DNA of 36,975 nt, taken from assembly GCA_902546085.1 (NCBI GenBank), contig CACCIO010000009.1, positions 1-36,975 on the forward strand. The letters are read 5' to 3'. Of this stretch, positions 26,624-34,208 are shown piece by piece; positions within the stretch are counted from its first letter, which is position 1, and each line of letters starts with the position of its first letter. The position numbers were made by a program, and so were the translations under genes. The notes below the pieces were generated by a model. It was not told where the DNA came from, ran no database searches, and was given only the letters and a program-made list of their open reading frames with translations. The stretch comes from an uncultured Pelagibacteraceae bacterium. GTDB taxonomy: Bacteria; Pseudomonadota; Alphaproteobacteria; Pelagibacterales; Pelagibacteraceae.

Positions 26624-27021
26624 TATTTTGATTTACATTTTTTACATAAACCAAAAAATTCTAAATTGTATTTGCTATATTTCATTCCAGAGTCATCTGA
26701 AAAATTAGATAAATATTTTGATAGTTTTGAATTACTTATCTCAGATACATTTTCACAACTTTCACAAATTGAAAAAGCTGTTGCTTTTGAAACCTGACAG
26801 CTTGAATTTTGACAAGCAATAAAAGCATTTCTACTTTCAATCTTATGAATTTTTCCTATTTCAACCAATTTATCTAATGCTCTGTAAACTTGTAGTGGCG
26901 CTTTAATTCCTTTTTTTTGAACATTAAAAAGGATTGAATAAGCTTTCATTGGTCCACCAGATTTATCAATTAGGTCAAAAATTATTTTTTGATTTTTGGA
27001 AAGGTTATGTTCTTTTTGCAT
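26623..27021 (-). CDS. zur: Fur-family zinc-responsive repressor Zur
   Basis: Zinc-sensing transcriptional repressor, 132 aa. The Fur-type winged helix is N-terminal (SKNQKIIFDLIDKSGGPMKAYSIL, with VYRALDKLVEIGKIHKIES as recognition region). A structural zinc site is formed by Cys86/Cys89 (CESC) and Cys126/Cys129 (CKKC). The location directly after znuCB, and the Zur-like palindromes at 28617-28649, identify it as Zur rather than Fur or PerR. It lies 24 bases after znuB and overlaps the Ldh-family gene by one base, so it is probably autoregulated as part of the znuC operon. Confidence 0.92.
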   Translation of the reverse strand: MQKEHNLSKNQKIIFDLIDKSGGPMKAYSILFNVQKKGIKAPLQVYRALDKLVEIGKIHKIESRNAFIACQNSSCQVSKATAFSICESCENVSEISNSKLSKYLSNFSDDSGMKYSKYNLEFFGLCKKCKSK

Positions 27022-27045
27022 CTTTAAATTCTTATCAATATGTTA

Positions 27046-27849
27046 TCAGTTTTTCAATTTAATCGATTGTTTTATTTTAAATAAAGACAGTATGAATAAT
27101 ACTAACGAGGCAGCAATTATTGATGGTCCTGAAGATGTATTAAATTCTAACGAAGAATATAAACCTAATACAACAGACAATAATCCACCAATAATTGAAA
27201 ATATTACCATTTTTTGAGGACTATCTGAGATATTTCTAGCCATAGCTGCTGGTATAATTAGCATACCTGTAATTAATAATAACCCTACCATTTTAATTGA
27301 TATGGCAATTACAGCAGCCATAAGAATTGTAAAAATAGCTTTCGCTCTATCAGGGTTTAATCCTTCTGCTTCTGCTAATTCATAATTAACTGTAGATGCA
27401 AACAACGGTTTCCAAATCAATTTAAGAACTAATAAAATTAAAGCTCCTCCAGTCCAAATAATTAATAAGTCATCAGTTGTTACTGCTAATATATCACCAA
27501 ATAATAGACCCATAATATCAAAACGAATAAATGTTAAAAAACCTATTACTACTAATCCAACAGCTAATGAAGAATGGGCTAGAAGACCAAGCAAAGCATC
27601 ACCAGGTAAATTAGTTTTTTTCTGTAGTTGAATTAGAATTAATGCGATTACTGAAGAAATTAAAAACACTGAAATAGCTATATTTAAATCTAAGGTATAT
27701 GCCATTGTTACACCAAGAAGTGCTGAATGAGCTAATGTATCACCAAAATAAGATAATCTTCTCCATACTACAAAACAACCTAATGGTCCTGTTACAAATG
27801 CAATTCCTATTCCTGCAAATAATGCTCTTACAAAAAAATCATCAAACAT
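27046..27849 (-). CDS. znuB: Zinc ABC transporter permease ZnuB
   Basis: Membrane subunit of the high-affinity zinc importer, 267 aa with about eight helices (ABC-3 family). GPLGCFVVWRRLSYFGDTLAHSALLG near residues 21-46 and GLLLITGMLIIPAAMARNIS are family hallmarks. It starts one base after the znuC stop. Transport direction is inward, using ZnuA as periplasmic receptor and ZnuC as ATPase. Confidence 0.95.
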   Translation of the reverse strand: MFDDFFVRALFAGIGIAFVTGPLGCFVVWRRLSYFGDTLAHSALLGVTMAYTLDLNIAISVFLISSVIALILIQLQKKTNLPGDALLGLLAHSSLAVGLVVIGFLTFIRFDIMGLLFGDILAVTTDDLLIIWTGGALILLVLKLIWKPLFASTVNYELAEAEGLNPDRAKAIFTILMAAVIAISIKMVGLLLITGMLIIPAAMARNISDSPQKMVIFSIIGGLLSVVLGLYSSLEFNTSSGPSIIAASLVLFILSLFKIKQSIKLKN

Positions 27850-27850
27850 A

Positions 27851-28597
27851 TTAATTTTTTTTTATTTCGCCCTCTTCAGAATGAACATGGTCATGTTTAT
27901 GTTCGTACACTGTTAAAATTTGGGAAGCTTTTTCTCCAAATAGAGCTTTGTATTCATTATTTTTTGCAACATCCATTGGTGATCCAGAACAACATACGTG
28001 GCCATTTAAACAAACCACATGATCAGTTGCTGTCATAACTGTATGCAAATCATGTGAAATTAATAAAATACCACAACTCAAAGTATCTGAAATATTTTTG
28101 ATTAATTCATATAATGCTATTTCACCTGTATAATCTACTCCTTGTACAGGTTCATCTAGTACAAGTAATTCAGGTTTTTTTGAAATTGCTCGTGCTATTA
28201 AAACTCTTTGAAACTCTCCTCCTGAAAGATTTCCTAAATTCTTATTTTTTAAATGAATTACACCAGTTAATGATAAAGCCTCATCTATATCTTTTTCACT
28301 AATGCTTTCTGTAAGTAACATAAAATCACAAACTCTTAAAGGTAGGGTCCAATCTATTGAAATTTTTTGAGGTACATATCCAACTTTGTAAGTGTATTTT
28401 TCAACATTACCCTCAATATTTTTATAAATACCCAAAGCAATTTTTGCAGTAGTGCTTTTGCCTGAACCATTTGGACCAATAAGTGTAACAATTTTACCCT
28501 TCTCCACTGTTAAAGAAACTCCCTCAACTAACCACTTATTATTCTGCTTAAAACCAGCATTATGTAATTTTACTAATATGTTGTTTTCAGTACTCAT
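27851..28597 (-). CDS. znuC: Zinc ABC transporter ATPase ZnuC
   Basis: ATP-binding subunit of the zinc importer, 248 aa. Walker A GPNGSGKST (about residues 39-47), signature NLSGGEFQRVLIARAI, Walker B ELLVLDEPVQGVD and the H-loop LISHDLHTV are all present. The C-terminus has a short His cluster (YEHKHDHVHSEEGE), a possible metal-sensing tail as in some ZnuC proteins. It begins the leftward half of the zinc regulon; its ATG is 19 bases from the first Zur-like palindrome. Confidence 0.95.
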   Translation of the reverse strand: MSTENNILVKLHNAGFKQNNKWLVEGVSLTVEKGKIVTLIGPNGSGKSTTAKIALGIYKNIEGNVEKYTYKVGYVPQKISIDWTLPLRVCDFMLLTESISEKDIDEALSLTGVIHLKNKNLGNLSGGEFQRVLIARAISKKPELLVLDEPVQGVDYTGEIALYELIKNISDTLSCGILLISHDLHTVMTATDHVVCLNGHVCCSGSPMDVAKNNEYKALFGEKASQILTVYEHKHDHVHSEEGEIKKN

Positions 28598-28616
28598 ATA
28601 TTGCTTGACTTCTAAA

Positions 28617-28631
28617 TGTTATATTATTACA
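28617..28631. promoter_or_regulatory. zur box: Zur-box-like operator 1 (znuC side)
   Basis: TGTTATA-T-TATTACA is an inverted repeat with a single mismatch between arms, and the left flank extends to AAATGTTATA. It matches the Zur operator core (TGTTATAnTATAACA) known from Proteobacteria. It ends 19 bases before the znuC start codon on the minus strand. Confidence 0.8.
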
Positions 28632-28634
28632 TAA

Positions 28635-28649
28635 TGTTATATTATAACA
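28635..28649. promoter_or_regulatory. zur box: Zur-box operator 2 (znuA side), perfect palindrome
   Basis: TGTTATA-T-TATAACA is a perfect 7-1-7 inverted repeat identical to the proteobacterial Zur operator core. It is offset 18 bp from operator 1 and lies 19 bases before the znuA start codon, mirroring the distance of operator 1 from znuC. Zinc-bound Zur on both sites should repress both operons. Confidence 0.87.
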
Positions 28650-28668
28650 ACTAATTAAATATTTTATT

Positions 28669-29733
28669 ATGAAAACTCTAAAAAAAATACCTTTTATACT
28701 ATCTATCCTATCATTTTTAACATTCTTTACATCAGTAAACGCTGAAATCAAAGTAGTTGCTTCTATTAAACCAATTCATTCATTAGCCAGTTACTTAATG
28801 GATGGTGTTGCTAAACCAGATTTAATTGTAGATGGTTATGCGTCTCCTCATGGATTTGCAATGAAACCTTCACATGCAAAAATGCTTCAAAATGCTGACC
28901 TAATATTCTGGGTTGGAGAAGATTTAGAAAGTTTTTTAGAAAAACCATTAAATTCAATCGCTAAAAAAGCTGAAAAAATTGAATTAATGGAAATCAAAGG
29001 ATTACAGGTATTAAAGTTTAGAGAAAGAAACATTTTTGATGATCATGACGATCACGGCCATGACGACCATGATGATCATGGTAAAAAAGAAGATGACCAC
29101 GACGATCATGACCATGATGATCACGGTAAAAAAGAAGATGACCACGACGATCATGACCATGATGATCACGGTAAAAAGGATGGTCACGATGACCATGATG
29201 ATCACGATGGACACGAAGGTCATGCACACGGTGAATTTGATCCACACATATGGTTGGATCCAATGAATGCTAAAGTAATCTTAAATGAAATGGTTGAGCA
29301 TTTAATAGAAAACGATGCTAAAAACGCATCTAAATATAAAAGCAACTTAAAAAAAGCACTTAAAGAAATCGATAAACTTAATAAAGATGTTAAAGCTGAA
29401 TTAAGTAAGAGTACTGCTTCTATAGTATTTCACGATGCTTACCAATATTTTGAAGAAAGATATAATGTAAATATTTTGGGTGCATTTACAGTCAATACCG
29501 ATGTTATGCCAGGTGCAGAACAACTAGCTGAAATTAGAGAAATAATTGAGCATGATAAAGTAGCTTGTGTATTCTCAGAGCCTCAGTTTAATCCAGATAT
29601 TATCAATGCAGTTGCAAAAGATATGAAGATTAAAACTGGTGTTGTTGATCCTCTAGGTGCAACATTAGATCCAGGTAAAGACTTATATTTCAATTTAATT
29701 AGAAATATGTCTGCATCCTTTAAAGGTTGCTAA
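28669..29733 (+). CDS. znuA: Zinc ABC transporter substrate-binding protein ZnuA
   Basis: Periplasmic zinc receptor of the ZnuABC importer, 354 aa. The signal peptide is residues 1-25 (KKIPFILSILSFLTFFTSVNA). Likely zinc ligands are His61 (SPHGFAMKPSHAKML), His193 (DPHIWLDP) and His255 (VFHDAYQYFEERY), with an Asp in VVDPLGA. A long His/Asp loop at residues 124-188 contains a 15-residue unit (HDDHGKKEDDHDDHD) repeated in tandem; such loops are thought to capture zinc. It is the first gene of znuA-cobW-WD40-small protein, and is divergent from znuC across the Zur operators. The next gene starts 9 bases after it. Confidence 0.95.
   Translation: MKTLKKIPFILSILSFLTFFTSVNAEIKVVASIKPIHSLASYLMDGVAKPDLIVDGYASPHGFAMKPSHAKMLQNADLIFWVGEDLESFLEKPLNSIAKKAEKIELMEIKGLQVLKFRERNIFDDHDDHGHDDHDDHGKKEDDHDDHDHDDHGKKEDDHDDHDHDDHGKKDGHDDHDDHDGHEGHAHGEFDPHIWLDPMNAKVILNEMVEHLIENDAKNASKYKSNLKKALKEIDKLNKDVKAELSKSTASIVFHDAYQYFEERYNVNILGAFTVNTDVMPGAEQLAEIREIIEHDKVACVFSEPQFNPDIINAVAKDMKIKTGVVDPLGATLDPGKDLYFNLIRNMSASFKGC
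29068..29178 (+). repeat. 45-bp tandem repeat in the znuA His-rich loop
   Basis: Unit 1 is 29068-29112 and unit 2 is 29113-29157; they differ at a single base (atcatggt versus atcacggt, synonymous). A third copy starts at 29158 and diverges after about 20 bases. Each unit encodes 15 residues, so copy-number changes keep the frame. The near-identity, including synonymous sites, indicates recent duplication or slippage. Confidence 0.95.
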
Positions 29734-29742
29734 TCGTTATTA

Positions 29743-30714
29743 ATGGAAAACAAGCACCAAGTACCTGTTACTGTTTTAACAGGTTTTCTTGGTGCTGGAA
29801 AAACAACACTTCTTAATAGAATTCTAACAGAACAGCACGGCCAAAAGTACGCCGTTATTGTAAATGAATTTGGTGAACAAGGTATTGATAATGACCTTGT
29901 GGTGGATGCTGACGAGGAAGTTTTTGAAATGAACAATGGTTGTATATGCTGCACAGTCAGAGGTGACCTAATTAGAATACTTAGTGGGTTAATGAAGCGA
30001 GCTGATAAACTTGATGCAATTATAGTTGAAACAACAGGTTTAGCAGATCCAGCTCCTGTAGCTCAAACCTTCTTTGTAGATCAAGATGTAGCAAATAAAA
30101 CAAAGCTAGATGCAATTGTTACAGTTGCTGATGCAGTTCATCTAAGCTCACAAATTGAAGATCATCACGAAGCTGAGGAACAAATTGCTTTTGGTGATGT
30201 AATATTACTAAACAAAATAGATCTTGTGAAAGATGAGAATATAGACGTAATAACAAAGAGAATTCGTAAAATTAATCCTTTTGCTAAAATTATTAAAACA
30301 ACAAAATGTGGGGCACCACTAAAGGAAATTCTTAATCTTGATGCATTTAGTTTAAAACGTATTTTAGAGGTAGAACCAGATTTTCTTGAGTCAGATCATG
30401 ATCATGAGCATGATGATGATGTTACAAGTTTATCATTCGTATCTGACAAACCTCTAGACATGGAAAAATTTCAAAACTGGTTTGGAAAACTTTTGCAGAC
30501 AAAAGGTCAAGATATTATGAGAACTAAAGGAATACTTGATTTCAAAGGTGAAAATGATCGATATGTGTTTCAAGGTGTTCATATGTTGATGGACGCTTCT
30601 CCAATGGGAAAATGGCCAGACGATAAAGAACGTAGCTCTAGACTAGTGTTTATTGGACGTAACCTAGAAACCATGAATTTAAAAGAAGGATTTGAAGCCT
30701 GTAAATCAGAATGA
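29743..30714 (+). CDS. COG0523 (CobW/ZigA-type) GTPase, zinc-regulon metallochaperone
   Basis: G3E-family GTPase of 323 aa, probably a zinc metallochaperone induced in zinc limitation. Walker A is GFLGAGKT (residues 14-21), the metal-binding CxCC motif is Cys67-Ile-Cys69-Cys70 (NNGCICCTVRGDLIR), the guanine specificity motif is NKID (157-160), and a His/Asp stretch SDHDHEHDDD occupies residues 217-226 between the GTPase and CobW C-terminal domains. Its place right after znuA under Zur-type operators favours zinc over cobalt, so the name CobW should not be taken to mean cobalamin synthesis. It overlaps the next gene by four bases (ATGA). Confidence 0.9.
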   Translation: MENKHQVPVTVLTGFLGAGKTTLLNRILTEQHGQKYAVIVNEFGEQGIDNDLVVDADEEVFEMNNGCICCTVRGDLIRILSGLMKRADKLDAIIVETTGLADPAPVAQTFFVDQDVANKTKLDAIVTVADAVHLSSQIEDHHEAEEQIAFGDVILLNKIDLVKDENIDVITKRIRKINPFAKIIKTTKCGAPLKEILNLDAFSLKRILEVEPDFLESDHDHEHDDDVTSLSFVSDKPLDMEKFQNWFGKLLQTKGQDIMRTKGILDFKGENDRYVFQGVHMLMDASPMGKWPDDKERSSRLVFIGRNLETMNLKEGFEACKSE

Positions 30715-31745
30715 CAACTGATTTAAATCAATTTCCACAGTTAGATAAAACTAAATTTGAGCAAAGAGGAATTCAGTTAGAAATTGGAGTTCCAGTAACC
30801 TGTGCAGTTTCAATTGGTAATTATATAGCTGCTGGTTTTGGCGATGGTACTATAAGAATTTTCAGTTCTGGAGAAAAACACAAAACTTTAAAGGCTCATA
30901 AAGGTGTGATTCTTTGTATGGCAAAGGATGGTGATAATATTTTAACTGGTGGTGATGATGGTTATTTTTTAAAAATTTCACTTAACGGAGAAATAAATGA
31001 AGTTACAAACTTTGGTTCACGATGGGTAGATCATGTTACAGCACATAATGGAAACTTAGTTTGTTCTTCAGGTAAGGTAGTTTATTATTGGGATAAAAAT
31101 AAAAAAGAACCAAAATCTTTAAATCATGATAGTACAATTGGAGGTTTAGCATTTGATGCTAAAGGAAGAAGGTTGGCTGTATCTAGATACGGAGGTGTTA
31201 CAATTTGGAAAAAAGATTACAGCAATAAATGGAAATCAACAAAATTAGATTGGAAAGGTTCTCACAATAAAGTGAGTTTTAGCCCAGATGGTAAATACTT
31301 GGTTACGTCCATGCAAGAAAATGTACTTCGTTGCTGGCGTTTAAAAGATAAGCTTGATTTTGCTATGTCAGGATATGGCTCAAAAGTTAAAAGTTTTGCT
31401 TTCATTGATGATACAAGTTACTTGGCAACATCAGGAGCAATAGATGCAATATGTTGGCCTTTTGATGGTGAAGGACCAATGGGTCGTAAACCTATCTGTC
31501 TTCCTTATATAGGAAATAAACAAGTTACATTTATAGAACCATTCCCTGATGAAAAAGCAATTTTTGCTGGTTTGAGTGATGGTTCTGTTTTTTTATCTCA
31601 AATTGAAAATGAGAATAACACTATAATAATTAGAAGTTTCACAGGTTCTGAAGTTAGTGCAATCGCAATGACTGACGATAAATCAAGTATATTTATTGGT
31701 GACATGAGTGGAAATACTTTGTGGACTTCAATTTGGGATCAATAA
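30711..31745 (+). CDS. WD40-repeat beta-propeller protein linked to the zinc regulon
   Basis: Cytoplasmic (no signal peptide) protein of 344 aa composed of about seven WD40-like blades. Blade remnants include GFGDGTIRIFSSG, ILTGGDDGYFLKIS, GGLAFDAKGRRLAVSRYGGVTIWK, VSFSPDGKYLVTSMQENVLRCW, YLATSGAIDAICWPFDG and SSIFIGDMSGNTLW. No enzymatic domain is visible. Its start overlaps the COG0523 GTPase stop by four bases, indicating tight coupling, so it may scaffold the GTPase or a client metalloprotein. I recall WD40 genes next to COG0523 genes in other Alphaproteobacteria, but know of no assigned function. Confidence 0.8.
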   Translation: MTTDLNQFPQLDKTKFEQRGIQLEIGVPVTCAVSIGNYIAAGFGDGTIRIFSSGEKHKTLKAHKGVILCMAKDGDNILTGGDDGYFLKISLNGEINEVTNFGSRWVDHVTAHNGNLVCSSGKVVYYWDKNKKEPKSLNHDSTIGGLAFDAKGRRLAVSRYGGVTIWKKDYSNKWKSTKLDWKGSHNKVSFSPDGKYLVTSMQENVLRCWRLKDKLDFAMSGYGSKVKSFAFIDDTSYLATSGAIDAICWPFDGEGPMGRKPICLPYIGNKQVTFIEPFPDEKAIFAGLSDGSVFLSQIENENNTIIIRSFTGSEVSAIAMTDDKSSIFIGDMSGNTLWTSIWDQ

Positions 31746-31749
31746 AAAA

Positions 31750-32004
31750 ATGTTTAATAAAAAAAAACCAAATTTAGAAACAATTCAGAATTTAAAAAAT
31801 TATTTTATAAAAAAATATGAAATACCAGAAAGTACAATTTTAAGCATTGCAGAATTAAATTGTCATGAACCTGATTGTCCACCTACTGAAACAGTTATAA
31901 CTGCTAGATCAATTGATGGAACTACGAAAAACTGGAAAATTCATAAACCTATTGAAGAAATAGGTGAAAAGGATGTTAAGGATTTAGAAAATAACAACCA
32001 TTAA
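31750..32004 (+). CDS. Conserved small protein with CHEPDCPPTE motif
   Basis: Uncharacterised 84-aa cytoplasmic protein. I start it at the ATG at 31750, four bases after the WD40 stop; an in-frame extension to 31708 would run inside the WD40 gene and is less likely. The central segment ELNCHEPDCPPTETVI (residues 35-50) has Cys38 and Cys43 with His39 and acidic residues, suggesting a metal or redox site. The rest is a charged alpha/beta-type sequence with KNWKIHKPIEEI. It is the last gene of the znuA operon, so a role in zinc handling is inferred from position only. Confidence 0.75.
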   Translation: MFNKKKPNLETIQNLKNYFIKKYEIPESTILSIAELNCHEPDCPPTETVITARSIDGTTKNWKIHKPIEEIGEKDVKDLENNNH

Positions 32005-32047
32005 TTGAGTAAATAAAATATTATAATAATTATAAATGTGCTAAAAT

Positions 32048-32069
32048 TAAGTTTAATAATTTAAACTTA
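32048..32069. promoter_or_regulatory. Palindrome overlapping the redoxin promoter
   Basis: TAAGTTTAA and TTAAACTTA form perfect 9-bp arms around a TAAT loop. It ends one base before a TATAAT (32071-32076), so it covers the -35 to -13 region of the likely promoter. That position suits a repressor operator. It has no following T-run, so it is a poor intrinsic terminator for the zinc operon. Confidence 0.5.
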
Positions 32070-32070
32070 A

Positions 32071-32076
32071 TATAAT
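32071..32076 (+). promoter_or_regulatory. -10 element of the redoxin gene
   Basis: Perfect TATAAT ten bases before the ATG at 32087. Transcription would start at about 32083, giving a nearly leaderless mRNA. The -35 region is occupied by the palindrome at 32048-32069. Confidence 0.5.
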
Positions 32077-32086
32077 ATCTTGCATT

Positions 32087-32626
32087 ATGAAGATCAGTAT
32101 TGGAGACAGATTAGAGGAGATTACACTACCAGATCAAAATGGTAGTTCATTTAATTTATCTCAGATGTTGGGAAAAAAAGTCTTATTAACTTTTTATAGA
32201 ATTGCTGGTTGTAGCTTCTGCAACCTAAGACTTAATGAAATTAATAAGAGATTTGGTGAACTTGGAAATAATTTTACGCATGTTGGAATATTTCATTCAC
32301 CAGTAGATAATTTAAAATCATATATGGATAAGCATAAGAATTTACCATTCACAGTATTAGCAGATGAAAATTTTGAATATTTTCAAAAATATGAAATTGA
32401 GAGATCAGTGAGTAAAACACTAAACGCAATTTTGTTTAAAGCACATAAAATTATTCCTGCTATGATGAAAGGATATATTCCTACAAGAATAAAAGGTCAT
32501 TTAGATATAGCTGTGACCGACGTTCTAATTAATGAGGATGGTGTAGTTCAAGATGTTTATTATGCTAAAAAGGACATTGCAGATCATTTTGAATTTGAAA
32601 AAATTAAGCAGTTTGCACTTAATTAA
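32087..32626 (+). CDS. Peroxiredoxin-like (AhpC/TSA, redoxin) protein
   Basis: Cytoplasmic thioredoxin-fold protein of 179 aa. It begins with the usual redoxin layout (GDRLEEITLPDQNGSSFNLSQMLGKKVLLTFYR) and has a CSFC pair at Cys42/Cys45 (RIAGCSFCNLRLNEI) at the position of the peroxidatic cysteine loop. A CxxC here is closer to thioredoxin-like redoxins than to classic 2-Cys peroxiredoxins, so it could reduce peroxides or act as a disulfide reductase. It has its own promoter and is followed after 7 bases by a DsbA-like gene, suggesting a two-gene unit. Confidence 0.8.
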   Translation: MKISIGDRLEEITLPDQNGSSFNLSQMLGKKVLLTFYRIAGCSFCNLRLNEINKRFGELGNNFTHVGIFHSPVDNLKSYMDKHKNLPFTVLADENFEYFQKYEIERSVSKTLNAILFKAHKIIPAMMKGYIPTRIKGHLDIAVTDVLINEDGVVQDVYYAKKDIADHFEFEKIKQFALN

Positions 32627-32633
32627 ATAAATA

Positions 32634-33227
32634 ATGAAAATTGAATATTATTTTAGTGTCTTGTCTCCATTTACTTACTTAGGTGCTGATAGATTTACAA
32701 AAATAGTAAGTCAATATAATTTAGAAGTAATAGAAAAACCACTTGATTTAGTTGGTGAAATTTTTCCAAATACCGGAGGATTACCAGTTCCTAAAAGACA
32801 CCCTGCAAGACAAAAGTACAGACTTTTGGAAATGGAGAGAATTTCAAATAAATTAGGTTTGCCAATTATTAAACAGCCAAAATTTTTTCCACCTAGTGAT
32901 CCACATTTGCCAGCAAAATTTGTAATCGCCTCAAATAAAATGGGAAATAAACTTCATTTTGGAAATGAGTGTTTAAAATATTTATGGTCTATGGATAAAG
33001 ATCTTTCAGATCACAAAATACTTCAGGAAATTTGTGAGAAATTAAATTTAAATTTTGAGGAAATGAAGAACTTAGCTTTAACTGACGAAGTAAACATTGA
33101 GTACCAAAAAAATTCAAAAGATGCAGTTAATAACCATGTATTTGGTGCTCCTTCATATGTCTTAAATAACGAGATTTTTTGGGGTCAAGATAGATTGGAT
33201 TATCTTGAAGATGCATTAAAAAAATAA
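32634..33227 (+). CDS. DsbA-family 2-hydroxychromene-2-carboxylate isomerase-like protein
   Basis: Thioredoxin-fold, GST-kappa/HCCA-isomerase-type protein of 197 aa without a signal peptide. The N-terminal YYFSVLSPFTYLGADRF has Ser11 in place of the DsbA active-site cysteine, as in HCCA isomerases, and the C-terminal VFGAPSYVLNNEIFWGQDRLDYL is the family hallmark. HCCA isomerases use glutathione in naphthalene breakdown, but most marine members have no known substrate. It probably shares a transcript with the redoxin gene. Confidence 0.85.
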   Translation: MKIEYYFSVLSPFTYLGADRFTKIVSQYNLEVIEKPLDLVGEIFPNTGGLPVPKRHPARQKYRLLEMERISNKLGLPIIKQPKFFPPSDPHLPAKFVIASNKMGNKLHFGNECLKYLWSMDKDLSDHKILQEICEKLNLNFEEMKNLALTDEVNIEYQKNSKDAVNNHVFGAPSYVLNNEIFWGQDRLDYLEDALKK

Positions 33228-33295
33228 TTTAAAATTACTAAATTTTATTAATAATTTAATTAAACATTGTATTTTTTATAAGAAGATTTATTTTT

Positions 33296-34177
33296 ATGAA
33301 TGATTTAAATTTATTTAAAAAAAATGGCTTTCTTGTTAAAGAAAATCTAATTTCTCAAACAAAGATAAATAAAATTAATAAAATTGTTAATGAAGTAATT
33401 TCAAAAGAAAAAAAAAGAAAAAAAGGTAATGGTACAAATGGAACTCAGTCCTATAATAATTACCATTTTGTCTACAATTCGAGTTCTCCAAAATATAAAG
33501 AAATTTTAAGACTAAATAATCCTCAGAACAGACATAAAGTTTTCTATGAATTATCTAGAGATAAAAAGATTATATCTATAGCTAAAAAATTATTAGGTGG
33601 AACAGTGAGATTTCATCTTGGTAAATTAAATTTTAAGCTTCCAAATAAGAAAAAAGGCAGTGAAATTGGATGGCATCAAGATTGGGCTTTTTACCCTCAT
33701 ACAAATGATGATTTAATTACTGTTGGTATATATTTAGATGATTGCTACGAGAAAAATGGGCCACTTAAAATAATTAAGAATTCACACAAAAAGAAATTGT
33801 ACAGCCACCACAGCAAAGAAAATTATTTTGTTGGAAAAATAGACACTAAGAAAAATAAAATAGGAACTAAAGATAGTGTTTCTATAACTGGAACAGCTGG
33901 AACAGTAGTATTTTTTCATTGTAGATCAGTTCATGGGTCTGGACACAATCAAATGAATAACTCAAGACCGTTAATTTTATTTGGTTATAGAGCTTGTGAT
34001 GCGTGGCCATTAATCAATGATGGAAATCCTCATCCTGAGGTTGATTTGGAAAATTATGACAAAAATATAATTGTAGGAAATAAATCAATAAAACCAAGAT
34101 TGACTAAAGTTCCAACCATTATCCCACTGCCTAAGAGGAAACATTACGTTTCTATCTATGAACTTCAAAAAAATTAA
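33296..34177 (+). CDS. Phytanoyl-CoA dioxygenase (PhyH) family oxygenase
   Basis: Fe(II)/2-oxoglutarate-dependent oxygenase of 293 aa. The metal triad is His127-x-Asp129 (GWHQDWAFYPH) and His213 (SVHGSGHNQ), with Arg224 (NSRPLILFGYR) as likely 2-oxoglutarate ligand. The family hydroxylates very diverse small molecules, so the substrate cannot be told from sequence. It is separated from the HCCA-like gene by 68 AT-rich bases and ends 90 bases before the convergent DUF1868 gene. A Lys-rich loop at residues 38-44 is unremarkable for this genome. Confidence 0.87.
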   Translation: MNDLNLFKKNGFLVKENLISQTKINKINKIVNEVISKEKKRKKGNGTNGTQSYNNYHFVYNSSSPKYKEILRLNNPQNRHKVFYELSRDKKIISIAKKLLGGTVRFHLGKLNFKLPNKKKGSEIGWHQDWAFYPHTNDDLITVGIYLDDCYEKNGPLKIIKNSHKKKLYSHHSKENYFVGKIDTKKNKIGTKDSVSITGTAGTVVFFHCRSVHGSGHNQMNNSRPLILFGYRACDAWPLINDGNPHPEVDLENYDKNIIVGNKSIKPRLTKVPTIIPLPKRKHYVSIYELQKN

Positions 34178-34185
34178 ATCACATT

Positions 34186-34208
34186 AAAGTTTATTGTAAT
34201 AAATCTTT
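34186..34208 (+). terminator. Weak hairpin after the PhyH gene
   Basis: AAAGTTTAT and ATAAATCTTT can pair around TGTA with one bulged T. The stem has only one G-C pair and no T-run follows, so termination here is doubtful. An 11-A tract at 34245-34255 lies further on in the same convergent gap. Confidence 0.25.

Noticed and set aside
27040-27220. Plus-strand open frame within znuB
   Set aside because: Antisense shadow of a well-supported ZnuB coding sequence with no family match of its own.
29011-29266. Open frames in other frames and on the other strand of the znuA repeat, rich in Met/Ile/Val or His/Arg
   Set aside because: They are by-products of the 45-bp repeat lacking stops in all frames; ZnuA itself has a full family match in the other frame.
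31708-31749. Longer start for the 84-aa protein
   Set aside because: It lies inside the WD40 gene in another frame, while an ATG with a normal spacing occurs four bases after that gene.
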